NCBI RefSeq assembly: GCF_002993285.1
Contig: NZ_CP027433.1
Location: 1,240,001 to 1,304,000, forward strand
Length of the DNA: 64,000 nt
DNA from: Gordonia iterans
GTDB taxonomy: Bacteria; Actinomycetota; Actinomycetes; Mycobacteriales; Mycobacteriaceae
Direction: 5' to 3'
A model generated the notes under the pieces. It was not told where the DNA came from, ran no database searches, and saw nothing but the letters and a program-made list of their open reading frames with translations. The translations under genes were made by a program, and so were the position numbers. Position 1 is the first letter of the stretch, and every line of letters begins with the position of its first letter. Below, one piece after another: positions 44,993 through 52,952 of this stretch.

Positions 44993-45934
44993 ATGAATCC
45001 GATCGCACAGCTGGCGATCGTGCAGATCGGTGTGCCACTGGTGCTGATCGTGCTGAACGCAATCGTGCCGGCGGCCTCCTGGTGGGCGCTGGGGATGCGG
45101 GCGCTGCTGCTCGGACTGGGACTCGCGTGGCTGGTGCTGGGTGGGCTCTGGCTGTATCCGCCGTGGTGGACGCCGTTCGTGATGGTCGTCTTCGCGCTGC
45201 TCAGCCTGATCCCGCCGATCCTGCGGCTGTCCCGGGGCGGGGCGTCGCGGAGACCGTGGCGGCGGTGGAGCGAGACGGCGATCGTCGCGGTGACGGCGGT
45301 GGCAGTGCTGGTGGTGCTGGTGGTGCCCGCCGCCGCCGGCCGGACCCTGCCTCGGGGGCCGGTGGTCGATCTCGCCGAGCCGCTGGACCCGGGCACCTAT
45401 TATGTGGCGAGCGGCGGCTCGACGATCGCGCTCAACCGGCACCTGGCCACCCGCGACTCGGACACCTGGCGCGGGCAGAGCCGGGGCGTCGACCTGGTGA
45501 AGGTCGACTCGCTGGGGAGGCGGGCCCACGGCATCGCACCGGAGAATCCGGAGGACTACTTCATCTTCGGCGAGCCGGTGATCGCCCCGTGCGTCGGGAG
45601 TGTGGTCGCCACGCGCGACGACCTGGTGGATCAGCGGGTACCGCAGGTGGATCGCGAGAATCCGGCGGGCAACTACGTCCTTCTCCAATGCGGGGCGTCG
45701 CAGGTGCTGCTGGCGCACCTGCGGCAGCGCAGCGTCGTCGTGAAGCAAGGCGACCGAGTGGAGCTTGGGACACTGCTCGGCCGGGTCGGCAACACCGGAA
45801 ACTCGTCAGAGCCTCACCTGCACCTCCACGCGCAGAGGCCGTCGACCGACTCGGCCGAACCCTTTGCCGGGGAACCGGAGTGGATCACGATCGAGGGGCA
45901 CTTCCCGATCCGCAACCGGCTTATGCGCTTGTAG
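44993..45934 (+). CDS. Membrane M23-family (LytM) peptidase-like protein
   Basis: 313 residues. Three or four N-terminal helices (to ~118), then a LytM domain: GRVGNTGNSSEPHLHLHAQ holds the C-terminal HxH zinc motif and VLLAHLRQRS the catalytic His. The usual HxxxD first zinc pair reads SRGVD here, so the first histidine is absent while Asp remains. It may be a degenerate, regulatory LytM protein. Start ATG 44993 follows AAGGG. Confidence 0.85.
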   Translation: MNPIAQLAIVQIGVPLVLIVLNAIVPAASWWALGMRALLLGLGLAWLVLGGLWLYPPWWTPFVMVVFALLSLIPPILRLSRGGASRRPWRRWSETAIVAVTAVAVLVVLVVPAAAGRTLPRGPVVDLAEPLDPGTYYVASGGSTIALNRHLATRDSDTWRGQSRGVDLVKVDSLGRRAHGIAPENPEDYFIFGEPVIAPCVGSVVATRDDLVDQRVPQVDRENPAGNYVLLQCGASQVLLAHLRQRSVVVKQGDRVELGTLLGRVGNTGNSSEPHLHLHAQRPSTDSAEPFAGEPEWITIEGHFPIRNRLMRL

Positions 45935-45995
45935 AGCGGCGAGAATCGGCACAATCGGGGAGTGGAACCAGTACCCGAACCCGAGTGAGGAACCG

Positions 45996-46733
45996 ATGCG
46001 CGCTGTTCAAGTCAAGACCGGAGTCGTGCGGTGGCCGCTCATCGCCGTGCTCGCGGCGGTCGCCCTGCTCGTCGCGGCGTGTGGAGACGACGGCGGTTCG
46101 GGCGACCCGGATACACGGGTGGTGACGGTCGCCGGGACCGGGGACGTGCGGGGAGCACCGGACACACTGCGAGCGAACATCGGCGTGGAGGCCGAGGGCC
46201 CGGATGTGTCGTCGGCGATCAGTGCGGTCAACACTGCGGCCGCACGGGTCAGCGAGGCGTTGAAGGAGGAGGGCGTCGAGGAGAAAGACATCCAGACGCA
46301 GGAGATGTCGATCTCGGCGCGTCGCACCAGCCCGGAGCCGGGGCAGACGAGCACGATCGGCGGATACCAGGCGCGGAACACCGTGCGGGTGATCGTGCGC
46401 GATTTGCCGAAGGCGTCGGCAGTGCTCGACGCGGCGATCAAGGCCGGTGGCGATCAGACTCGGCTGAACGGGGTCTCGTTCGCGATCGAGGACGATTCGA
46501 AGCTGGTCTCGGATGCACGGGAGCGGGCGTTCGCCGATGCCAAGGGCAAGGCCGAGCAGTACGCGGCACTGGCGGGGGACCAGCTCGGCGGCGTCGTCAG
46601 CATCGAAGAGAACGTGACCGGGCAGCAGACGCCGTTCAGCAGGGAGCAGCTCGGCGCCGCGCCGGCCGTCATCGAGCCGGGAGAACAGACGATTCGGGTG
46701 AACGTGTCGGTCAAGTGGCGCCTCAAGGGGTGA
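45996..46733 (+). CDS. SIMPL-domain (DUF541) lipoprotein
   Basis: 245 residues from ATG 45996 (GAGGA upstream). Lipoprotein signal ending LLVAAC. SIMPL fold: VVTVAGTGDVRGAPDTLRAN, EEGVEEKDIQTQEMSI, GYQARNTVRVIV, ARERAFADAKGKAEQYAALA. Family role unclear, linked to stress and surface structures. Tail-to-tail with the DoxX gene. Confidence 0.92.
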   Translation: MRAVQVKTGVVRWPLIAVLAAVALLVAACGDDGGSGDPDTRVVTVAGTGDVRGAPDTLRANIGVEAEGPDVSSAISAVNTAAARVSEALKEEGVEEKDIQTQEMSISARRTSPEPGQTSTIGGYQARNTVRVIVRDLPKASAVLDAAIKAGGDQTRLNGVSFAIEDDSKLVSDARERAFADAKGKAEQYAALAGDQLGGVVSIEENVTGQQTPFSREQLGAAPAVIEPGEQTIRVNVSVKWRLKG

Positions 46734-46739
46734 GGCTGT

Positions 46740-47129
46740 TTACGTGCTTCCGGCGATGACGAGGAGGCCGCCGAGCATGGCGGTGTTCTTCAGGAACTGC
46801 GTCCGCATCTGAGTACGGGCCGCCGGGTCGGTCTCCTTCCAGAAGGCGTGCCCGGCCAGCGTGGTGGGGACCAGCGTCGCGGCCACGAGCGCCGCTCCGG
46901 AGCGGGTTGCCAGGCTCGACGCGACCATCGTTCCGCCGACCACCATCGCTCCGCCGCTGGCCCGCACGAGGACGGCGTCGTCGACGGGGAGGGGCACCAC
47001 CGCGCGGACCTTGTCCAGCAAGGGCGCGGCCATCTCGACGCGCGGGCCCGGTGCGCTGGCGCTGGCGTATCCCATCCTGATGTACGGAAGGCCGGTGAGG
47101 GCGCGACCGGCGCCGGCGAGGAGACTCAT
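46740..47129 (-). CDS. DoxX family membrane protein
   Basis: 129 residues, four short helices; PYIRMGYASASAPGPR at the start, then DDAVLVRASGGAMVVGGTMV, ALVAATLVPTTLAGHAFWKE and FLKNTAMLGGLLVIAG. Typical small DoxX/DoxD-like protein, sometimes part of redox complexes. ATG 47129 chosen because the longer frame begins in a non-conserved stretch. Confidence 0.88.
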   Translation of the reverse strand: MSLLAGAGRALTGLPYIRMGYASASAPGPRVEMAAPLLDKVRAVVPLPVDDAVLVRASGGAMVVGGTMVASSLATRSGAALVAATLVPTTLAGHAFWKETDPAARTQMRTQFLKNTAMLGGLLVIAGST

Positions 47130-47224
47130 GGCGGTCCTTTCAGATCGGTGCCTCCACGGTAACGCCACCACGTCGGTCGTCACCGTGTGGTGCTGGCTGT
47201 GGTCGACGGGTGAGACCTGGGAAA

Positions 47225-47629
47225 TCAGGATGACCTAGGACTCTCGTCCTCGGACTCTTGTCGTGCGGACAGTCGGCTGTGGCGCTGCTGGACGGCTTGA
47301 GCACTGTTCAGTCCGACGCCCTGGGCGATCGACTGCCACGTCATTCCCCGCTCGCGTGCCGCGTTCAGCAATTCCAGTTCGACGCGGTCCTCGTCGGCCC
47401 GGAGGAGATCGATGAGTGTGAGGGTCGCCAGTAGGTCTGCGTCGTCGACAGGGGGCTCGTCGGGGTCGTAGGGGATCGACCCGAAGAGCAGGCCGGTGAC
47501 GAGCCGAATCGCTTCGTAGGGTTCGGTCATGGCTTGATTCATGGCGCGCTTCCGCTGCTCGTCGGTCGCCGCGTGCCGCTCGCAGATGCGGAACAGAGCC
47601 GCCCAGGGGCCTTCGTGTGTTTCGGTCAT
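47225..47629 (-). CDS. Small helix-turn-helix protein
   Basis: 134 residues. The C-terminal half reads LLNAARERGMTWQSIAQGVG, then LNSAQAVQQRHSRL, a sigma-like/HTH DNA-binding motif found in many small mycobacterial proteins. N-terminal part is acidic and helical. Candidate autoregulation through the dyads just upstream (47648-47679). Confidence 0.78.
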   Translation of the reverse strand: MTETHEGPWAALFRICERHAATDEQRKRAMNQAMTEPYEAIRLVTGLLFGSIPYDPDEPPVDDADLLATLTLIDLLRADEDRVELELLNAARERGMTWQSIAQGVGLNSAQAVQQRHSRLSARQESEDESPRSS

Positions 47630-47647
47630 CAACCCAGTACACGCTCT

Positions 47648-47679
47648 CAACAATGTGTTGTCATCACAACGTTGACAAC
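47648..47679. promoter_or_regulatory. Cluster of dyads upstream of the small HTH gene
   Basis: CAACA-ATG-TGTTG (47648-47660) runs into GTTGTCA-N9-TGACAAC (47657-47679). They lie 19-50 bp above the HTH start and form the only AT-rich patch here, consistent with promoter and operator. Confidence 0.5.
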
Positions 47680-47760
47680 GTGGCGTTGAAGGATGTTGCG
47701 GCGGATTCGGGGCCGGTGCGGTCAGGCTCTTGTGGCCCGAGATCCTCGGGTGGTCCGGGG

Positions 47761-49401
47761 TCAGGCGACCCAGTGTCCGTGCACGATCCGGAATGGACGG
47801 GCAGTCCGGTGTTCGCCCGGTGGCCCGGTCGCGTCCGGTGAAGCGATCACTTCACGCAATGCGCTGACGTCGGGCATTCGTATGTTGCCGGGCGGTCTGG
47901 TGTCGGCCGGCGGTTCATCTGCTGCTGGGATGCGGCTGGGGTCGGGTGCGAGGCGTTCGGGGTGGAACATGATGTTGCTCTGCCATGGGGTGCCGTGTCC
48001 GACGGGCCGCCACCCGACGTGTCCGGCGTCGGGACCGAAGGTGAGGACCGTCGACTCCCAATGGCCCGGGGTTGTGCCGTTCATGCGGTTGTGCCGTCCG
48101 CATGCCCCACCCAGACGATCGATATCGGTCTGCCCGTCGTCGGTCCAGTCGGGCATATGGTGGGCTTGGGTGCGGATGAACGGGACGGTGCAGCCCGGGG
48201 CGGTGCAACCGCGGTCGCGGGCGAACAGCGCCAGCCGTTGTGCTGCGGTGGCGAACCGGCTGGCGCGCCCCAGGTACAGGATTTGTCCGGTGGCCTTGGA
48301 GAACACCGCGAGATACGGGATGGTGTCGGCGGCGAACTGCACCAGATCAGACACCGGGATGCGGGTGCCGGTGGCGGTCCAGCCGATCCCAGCCTGCCTG
48401 GCCAGATCCTCATCGGTCACCGTGACCACGGTCTGCGACGGAATCCTCGTGGGGGCCGGCTGGCCGGCCAGCGCCGCAGCCCAGTCGCACAACGCTTCCA
48501 GAGCGTCATGCTGCCGTTGGCCGAGCGTCCGCGTGTCCCGTTCGGCGGCGGCGGCCAGGACGGCGGGGTCCAGGCCGGGTTGGTCGGCGGCCCCACGTGG
48601 GGAGTCCGGGTCGTCGGGATTGTTCATCCCGGTGGTGGCCCACTGATGCAAGACCACCTCCAGCTTGGCGCGCAGGACGGGGGTGAGCAGGGCGCGGACT
48701 TTGCTCATCAGTTGCCGGTTCTGCGGCTGCAGGTTGAAGGTGCGGCGGCGCTGGCGGTCGTGGTCGTCGGCCAGGGTGCCGTCGGGGTCGAGCCAGGCCA
48801 GGATCCGGTTGCCGACCACGGTGACCGCGGCCGGGTCCAGACGCCGCGCCGCATCAGCAAGCATGCCTTCGGCTTTGACGCGCTGATCGTGAGTGACCGC
48901 CGACGGCAGCTTGTCCATGATCTCGGTGACCGCCGCGACGTGGGCGCCGCCGGCGTCTCCGTCAGCGACCGCCGCCGCGGTCGCTGCGAGGTGGGGTTCG
49001 AGGCGTTCACCGGTCAGAGCACCCATGGCGCCGATGCCTTCGGCGGTGACCCGGCGGCGGCGGGCCTCACCCACACCCAGGCGAGCACCGTGGGCATACA
49101 GCTGGTGGGTCGAGATGAGCCCAGCACGCCGGTATACGCCACGGTTCGAGATTTCGATGTAGAGGGCGGCGTCGAACACTTCGGCGCGGCGTCGGGTCTG
49201 TTCACGGGTGTCGAGCAGACCCAGCAGGGCGTCGTCGGACTCGGCGGCCACCAAGGCGGCCGCTTCGGTGCTCAAGCGCTGTTCGGCGGCCGTCTGTACC
49301 GCCAGCAATTCTGCGGGCGACAGGCCGGCGATCAGCGTGTCGGGGTCGAAACCGGCAGTGTCGTCGTTGTACGAGATGCCGTTGACAGTCACGATGTTCA
49401 C
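47761..49401 (-). CDS. DUF222 / HNH endonuclease (13E12 repeat family), second copy
   Basis: 546 residues from GTG 49401 with GGGGGAG upstream. DUF222 region (LIAGLSPAELLAVQTAAEQR; RRAGLISTHQLYAHGARLGV) and C-terminal HNH: CTAPGCTVPFIRTQAHHMPD, GGACGRHNRMNG. Only distantly similar to the copy at 2.1-3.6 kb, so not a recent duplicate. Possible weak SOS box upstream (GAAG-TGCT-GTTC at 49409-49420), one mismatch in the core. Confidence 0.9.
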   Translation of the reverse strand: MNIVTVNGISYNDDTAGFDPDTLIAGLSPAELLAVQTAAEQRLSTEAAALVAAESDDALLGLLDTREQTRRRAEVFDAALYIEISNRGVYRRAGLISTHQLYAHGARLGVGEARRRRVTAEGIGAMGALTGERLEPHLAATAAAVADGDAGGAHVAAVTEIMDKLPSAVTHDQRVKAEGMLADAARRLDPAAVTVVGNRILAWLDPDGTLADDHDRQRRRTFNLQPQNRQLMSKVRALLTPVLRAKLEVVLHQWATTGMNNPDDPDSPRGAADQPGLDPAVLAAAAERDTRTLGQRQHDALEALCDWAAALAGQPAPTRIPSQTVVTVTDEDLARQAGIGWTATGTRIPVSDLVQFAADTIPYLAVFSKATGQILYLGRASRFATAAQRLALFARDRGCTAPGCTVPFIRTQAHHMPDWTDDGQTDIDRLGGACGRHNRMNGTTPGHWESTVLTFGPDAGHVGWRPVGHGTPWQSNIMFHPERLAPDPSRIPAADEPPADTRPPGNIRMPDVSALREVIASPDATGPPGEHRTARPFRIVHGHWVA

Positions 49402-49428
49402 CTCCCCCGAAGTGCTGTTCCCGCTGGT

Positions 49429-49449
49429 AGAACCGTTGGTTCCGGTTCT
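49429..49449. promoter_or_regulatory. Inverted repeat upstream of the second HNH gene
   Basis: AGAACCG and CGGTTCT arms of 7 bp around a 7-nt loop, 28 bp above the start. It resembles a widened GAAC/GTTC box. Weak evidence; may be a chance hairpin. Confidence 0.3.
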
Positions 49450-49545
49450 CCTTGTGTGTCTGACATCACTCTACGACGAGCCTCTGACAAATCTGATCTC
49501 GACCACTGAAGAGGTCAGTCGAGGCTGCTACCTGCGGTTAAGCGG

Positions 49546-49619
49546 TGCCCCCGGTCGGGCTCGAACCGACACTGCGCGGATTTTAAGTCCGCTGCCTCTG
49601 CCAATTGGGCTACGGGGGC
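49546..49619 (-). tRNA. tRNA-Leu (anticodon UAA), short variable loop
   Basis: 74 nt, cloverleaf by eye: acceptor GCCCCCG/CGGGGGC, D-arm with AATTGGCAGA, anticodon arm GCGGA-CTTAAAA-TCCGC (anticodon TAA), five-base variable loop, T-arm GTCGG-TTCGAGC-CCGAC, discriminator A. CCA is not encoded (CCG follows). Reads UUA/UUG leucine codons. Leucine tRNAs usually have a long variable arm; this one does not. Confidence 0.92.
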
Positions 49620-49680
49620 GCGGGGTCGATCTTGCCAGGCGCAGTCTGGACGGTACTCCATCGCGGGGGCGTTTCGACGG

Positions 49681-49832
49681 CCTCCTCTCCCTGCGGGCTC
49701 GGAGGTGCTGGAGCGGGGGTGAGTGGTCTCGACTTCGCTCGACCAGCGAGGGGGCCGCTCGACCAGCGAGGGGGCGGTGGGTGGTCTCGACTTCGCTCGA
49801 CCGGCGAGTGGGCGCTCGATCGGCGAGGTGGA
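49681..49832. repeat. Intergenic array of the dispersed repeat, 19-20 bp units
   Basis: Begins with CCTCC...GGGCTCGGAGGTGCT like the array at 4.2 kb, then GGTCTCGACTTCGCTCGA leads two 20-bp units (49737-49756, 49757-49776). A second GGTCTCGACTTCGCTCGA (49783) leads 19-bp and decayed units. It occupies the gap between the tRNA and the DsbA-family gene, whose promoter may lie inside it. Nothing else seen in this gap. Confidence 0.9.
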
Positions 49833-49874
49833 GGAGTTCGACCCGTGCCGGTGGCAGATGGTTCCATAGGAGGC

Positions 49875-50534
49875 ATGAAGGTCGAGATCTGGTCGGACAT
49901 CAACTGCCCGTTCTGCTACATCGGCGTCAGCCAGTTCAACGAGGCGCTGGCCGACTTCGATCATGCCGCTCAGACCGCGGTGATTCACCGGTCGTTCGAG
50001 CTCGACCCCACGCAGCCGCGCGGGGCATCAGGGGACGTCGTCGCGCATCTCGCGGGGAAGTACGGCTTCACCGAAGAACAGGCCGCGCAGGGCGAACTGC
50101 AGATCGCGCAGAAGGCCGAGGAGTTCGGGCTGCCGTACGTGACCAGCGGGCGCGACTTCGGGGACTCTTTCGACATGCATCGCCTGGTCCACTTCGCCGG
50201 CGAGTCGGGTCGGGCCGAGGACATGCTGCTTGCGCTCTTCCACGCCAACTTCGGTGAGGAGGAGAAGCTGTTCGGCAGTCACGAACGCCTCGTGAAGATC
50301 GCCGTCTACGAAGGGTTCGACGAGGCCCAGGTGCGCGCGGTCCTCGCCGACCCGGACCGATACGCCCAAGCCGTCCGGGACGACGAGGAACTCGCCCGCG
50401 AACTCCGGTGCCAGGGGGTGCCGTACTTCGTCGCCGAGCGGCACTTCGTACTCAGTGGCGCCCAGCCGGCCGAGACCTACCTCGACTTCCTGAACCAGAG
50501 CTGGGAGCACTACTCCGGCACGACGTCGACGTAG
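49875..50534 (+). CDS. DsbA family oxidoreductase (FrnE-like)
   Basis: 219 residues, cytosolic thioredoxin-fold protein. CxxC active site IWSDINCPFCYIG at residues 12-15, helical insert (HLAGKYGFTEEQAAQGELQ), and cis-Pro region QGVPYFVAERHFVLSGAQP near the end. Related to FrnE and polyketide-associated isomerases. ATG has TAGGAGG just upstream. Last 25 bp overlap the convergent gene. Confidence 0.93.
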   Translation: MKVEIWSDINCPFCYIGVSQFNEALADFDHAAQTAVIHRSFELDPTQPRGASGDVVAHLAGKYGFTEEQAAQGELQIAQKAEEFGLPYVTSGRDFGDSFDMHRLVHFAGESGRAEDMLLALFHANFGEEEKLFGSHERLVKIAVYEGFDEAQVRAVLADPDRYAQAVRDDEELARELRCQGVPYFVAERHFVLSGAQPAETYLDFLNQSWEHYSGTTST

Positions 50535-51661
50535 TCGGTGAACCCGTACTGATCGTGCGGGCCGATCACGGAGAACTCGAAGAGTCCCTCACCGCGATGC
50601 ACCCTGCCGTCGGGTCCGGTCATGGTGAACGACGCGAGATGGTCCACAGGACAGAAGAGCTTCATCGTCTTGTCGAGCTCGGAGACCTTCAGCCGGAGCG
50701 ACTCGACCTTCTCCGCGCCCTGCCACATGCCGTGCCGCCAGTCTTGCTCGAGCCCGTAACCGGTTCCGAACCCGATGTAGTTCGCGACCTTCGGGGAGCA
50801 CTCCACCGTCGTCGTGGCGCCTGACGGTTTGACGAAACGCAATGTCGCAGAGGCCGGCTCGCGACCACCGGGGACAAAGCTCACTTCGTGTTCGACGCGC
50901 CCGAGCCACTCCGGATCGCTTGAACCGTCGGCCCGGATCAGGCGAGCGTCGTCCATCACGCGCTCGCCGTCGCGCTTCTCCTGGACGATCGAGACGACCG
51001 CGAAGTCGTCGAACCGCATGACCGAGTAGATCCAGAAGAAGCTTGCGTTGTCGGAATCGGCGGCACGACGCCCGGGCGGCTCGGCTTCGCCGACCGGGCG
51101 GATGCCCCACGAGCGGTCACGATTGCCGCGCCACGTTTCGGGGGTGACCTCGAAGGTGCTGTCGCCCACCGTGAGCGAGCCGCTCCAATTGCCCGTCTGC
51201 ACGAACCGCTGGGTGTCGAAGACAACCCGCTCGATCTGCCTCTGGAAGTGCCGGGGTTCGAGCACGGCGGGAGCGTCGGCGTCGAAGGTCAGCTCGAACG
51301 CGACGTCACCGTGTCCCGGCTCCAGCGAGATGCGCAGCCGCTGAAGACCTTCCAGAACCTCCACGGTGAACGGGCCGACGGTCAGGTCGTCGCGGTCGGC
51401 GCCGAGCGCGCGAGATGCGCGCACCACGAGATGATCGTCGCCGTGCCGTCCCACGGTGAAGCAGTCGGCCACACCGAGATTCGGGTAGACGCCGAGGCCG
51501 AAGATGAACCACGGCGTCTCGACGGGGCTCGACGAGTCGTCGAGCCGGGGATTGCAGTTGAAGTAGTAGCGGTCGTAGAAGTTGCGATCTGAGGTGCCGA
51601 CGTGGCGGATCACCTCGGAGATCTGGTGGATCGGGTGATCGTCCATCGGGGAGAGGGTCAT
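50510..51661 (-). CDS. Conserved actinobacterial protein, lipocalin-like
   Basis: 383 residues from ATG 51661, which overlaps the stop of the phosphotransferase-like gene (ATGA). Starts MTLSPMDDHPIHQISEVIRH; central TFEVTPETWRGNRDRSWGIR and NASFFWIYSVMRFDDFAVV recall AttH/tocopherol-cyclase-like beta-barrel proteins. No catalytic motif seen. Its operon partner is an APH-fold kinase-like protein. Confidence 0.8.
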   Translation of the reverse strand: MTLSPMDDHPIHQISEVIRHVGTSDRNFYDRYYFNCNPRLDDSSSPVETPWFIFGLGVYPNLGVADCFTVGRHGDDHLVVRASRALGADRDDLTVGPFTVEVLEGLQRLRISLEPGHGDVAFELTFDADAPAVLEPRHFQRQIERVVFDTQRFVQTGNWSGSLTVGDSTFEVTPETWRGNRDRSWGIRPVGEAEPPGRRAADSDNASFFWIYSVMRFDDFAVVSIVQEKRDGERVMDDARLIRADGSSDPEWLGRVEHEVSFVPGGREPASATLRFVKPSGATTTVECSPKVANYIGFGTGYGLEQDWRHGMWQGAEKVESLRLKVSELDKTMKLFCPVDHLASFTMTGPDGRVHRGEGLFEFSVIGPHDQYGFTDYVDVVPE

Positions 51662-52776
51662 CGGATGTTCTCCCAGTAGGTTCCGGCGAGCATGGCTTCG
51701 AGGGTCGTGCGGTGCATGATCATGTCGTCGGGGTCGTCCGGTTCCGCCGCCTGGCCGAAGGCGATGGCGCGCGTCTGGACGCGATACATCACCGCGGCGT
51801 GGATCAATGCCGCGTACAGCGTGTAGAAGTCGAGGTCGCGGGGGTGGTAACCGGTCACCGCCGAATACTCCGCGGCGACCTGTTCGCGAGTGAGGAAGTC
51901 GGGCAGTCCGCCCAGGCCGGCGAGTTCGGTGATGTCCTGGAAGAACCGGTGGAGGAAGACCATCCAGGCCAGGTCCAGCTCCCGCGGGCCGACCGTGGCC
52001 ATCTCCCAGTCGAGCACGGCGACGGGCTCGAAGCCGTCGTACATCACGTTGCCGATTCGCGCGTCGCCCCAGCTCAGCACCGGCTCGGACTCCTCGGGGA
52101 GGCGGGCCTCGACGTGTGCGAAGGCCCGCTCGATCAACGGTGAACCGGTCCGGCGCGCACTCGCCCAGTCGTAGAACTCGCGCAGGCGGCGCAGGTGCGC
52201 TCGAAGCGGGGTCTCGCCGTCGTTCGGCAGTGCCAGAGGTGCGCCGTCCAACGGAGTCGCGTGGATCCGGGCGAGCACGCCGACGGTGTTGCGGACCATC
52301 GCGTCGCGCTCCTCCGCGGTCGCCTCGGTGACCCACGAGCCGAAGGTGTACGGCATCACGTCCGGCGGCACCCGGCCGTCGACACGCGCCATCACGAAGA
52401 ACGGCGCCCCGAGCGCGTCGGAGCTCGTCTCAGACCAGAACAGTTGCGGCACCGGGACATCGGTGGACTCGGCCACATGCTTGATCAGGTTGAACTGCCA
52501 GTCGAGGTCGTACGACGGGAAGATCGGATTGCTCGCGTCGAGCGGTGCCACGCGCACCACCAGCGCGTGATCTTCGCCACCCCACCGGGCGTCCGCCAGC
52601 AGGGTTTCGCTGGACATTCCGTTGGCGGACGGCAGCTGGACCTCGGTCACCTCGGCGTCGTCGCCGACGGTCGACTTGAGCCAGGAGTCGAGGCGCTCAC
52701 ACAGGTAGACCGGGTCTCGCTGGGATTCGGAAGGGCGCGCGATCTCGTGGCCCTCGTCGTGGGTCAGGCTGGACAC
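51658..52776 (-). CDS. Phosphotransferase family protein (APH fold)
   Basis: 372 residues. Kinase-like APH domain: LVVRVAPLD near the ATP Lys/Arg site, catalytic loop VLSWGDARIGNVMYDGFEPV, metal Asp in AVLDWEMATVGPRELDLAW. The usual His of HGD is replaced by Trp (SWGD). Related proteins accompany lipid catabolism genes (ACAD10-like). ATG at 52776. Coupled to the downstream lipocalin-like gene. Confidence 0.88.
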   Translation of the reverse strand: MSSLTHDEGHEIARPSESQRDPVYLCERLDSWLKSTVGDDAEVTEVQLPSANGMSSETLLADARWGGEDHALVVRVAPLDASNPIFPSYDLDWQFNLIKHVAESTDVPVPQLFWSETSSDALGAPFFVMARVDGRVPPDVMPYTFGSWVTEATAEERDAMVRNTVGVLARIHATPLDGAPLALPNDGETPLRAHLRRLREFYDWASARRTGSPLIERAFAHVEARLPEESEPVLSWGDARIGNVMYDGFEPVAVLDWEMATVGPRELDLAWMVFLHRFFQDITELAGLGGLPDFLTREQVAAEYSAVTGYHPRDLDFYTLYAALIHAAVMYRVQTRAIAFGQAAEPDDPDDMIMHRTTLEAMLAGTYWENIR

Positions 52777-52856
52777 GGCTCCATCAGAACACGGGTTACG
52801 GCGGCGACATGCGCGAATGCGTCATGTGCGGGCGTGATTCAGGGGTTCCGCAGCTA

Positions 52857-52887
52857 GGTTACTGCTGCTAACTTAACGCCGGTAACC
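52857..52887. promoter_or_regulatory. Candidate operator upstream of the second MmpL gene
   Basis: Outer arms GGTTAC/GTAACC (52857-52862, 52882-52887) enclose GTTA-N7-TAAC (52858-52872). AT-rich and 66-96 bp above the transporter start. Likely target of the TetR encoded downstream (55188). Confidence 0.45.
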
Positions 52888-52891
52888 ATTT

Positions 52892-52929
52892 CGACGAGCT
52901 CAATGAGCGACGACGAGCTCAATGAGCGA
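52892..52929. repeat. Two 19-bp units of the dispersed repeat
   Basis: CGACGAGCTCAATGAGCGA twice, head to tail (52892-52910, 52911-52929), preceded by TTT. Lies between the operator-like dyad and the start of the MmpL gene, so it lengthens the leader region. Confidence 0.85.
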
Positions 52930-52952
52930 CGACGACACGACGAGGATCACAC

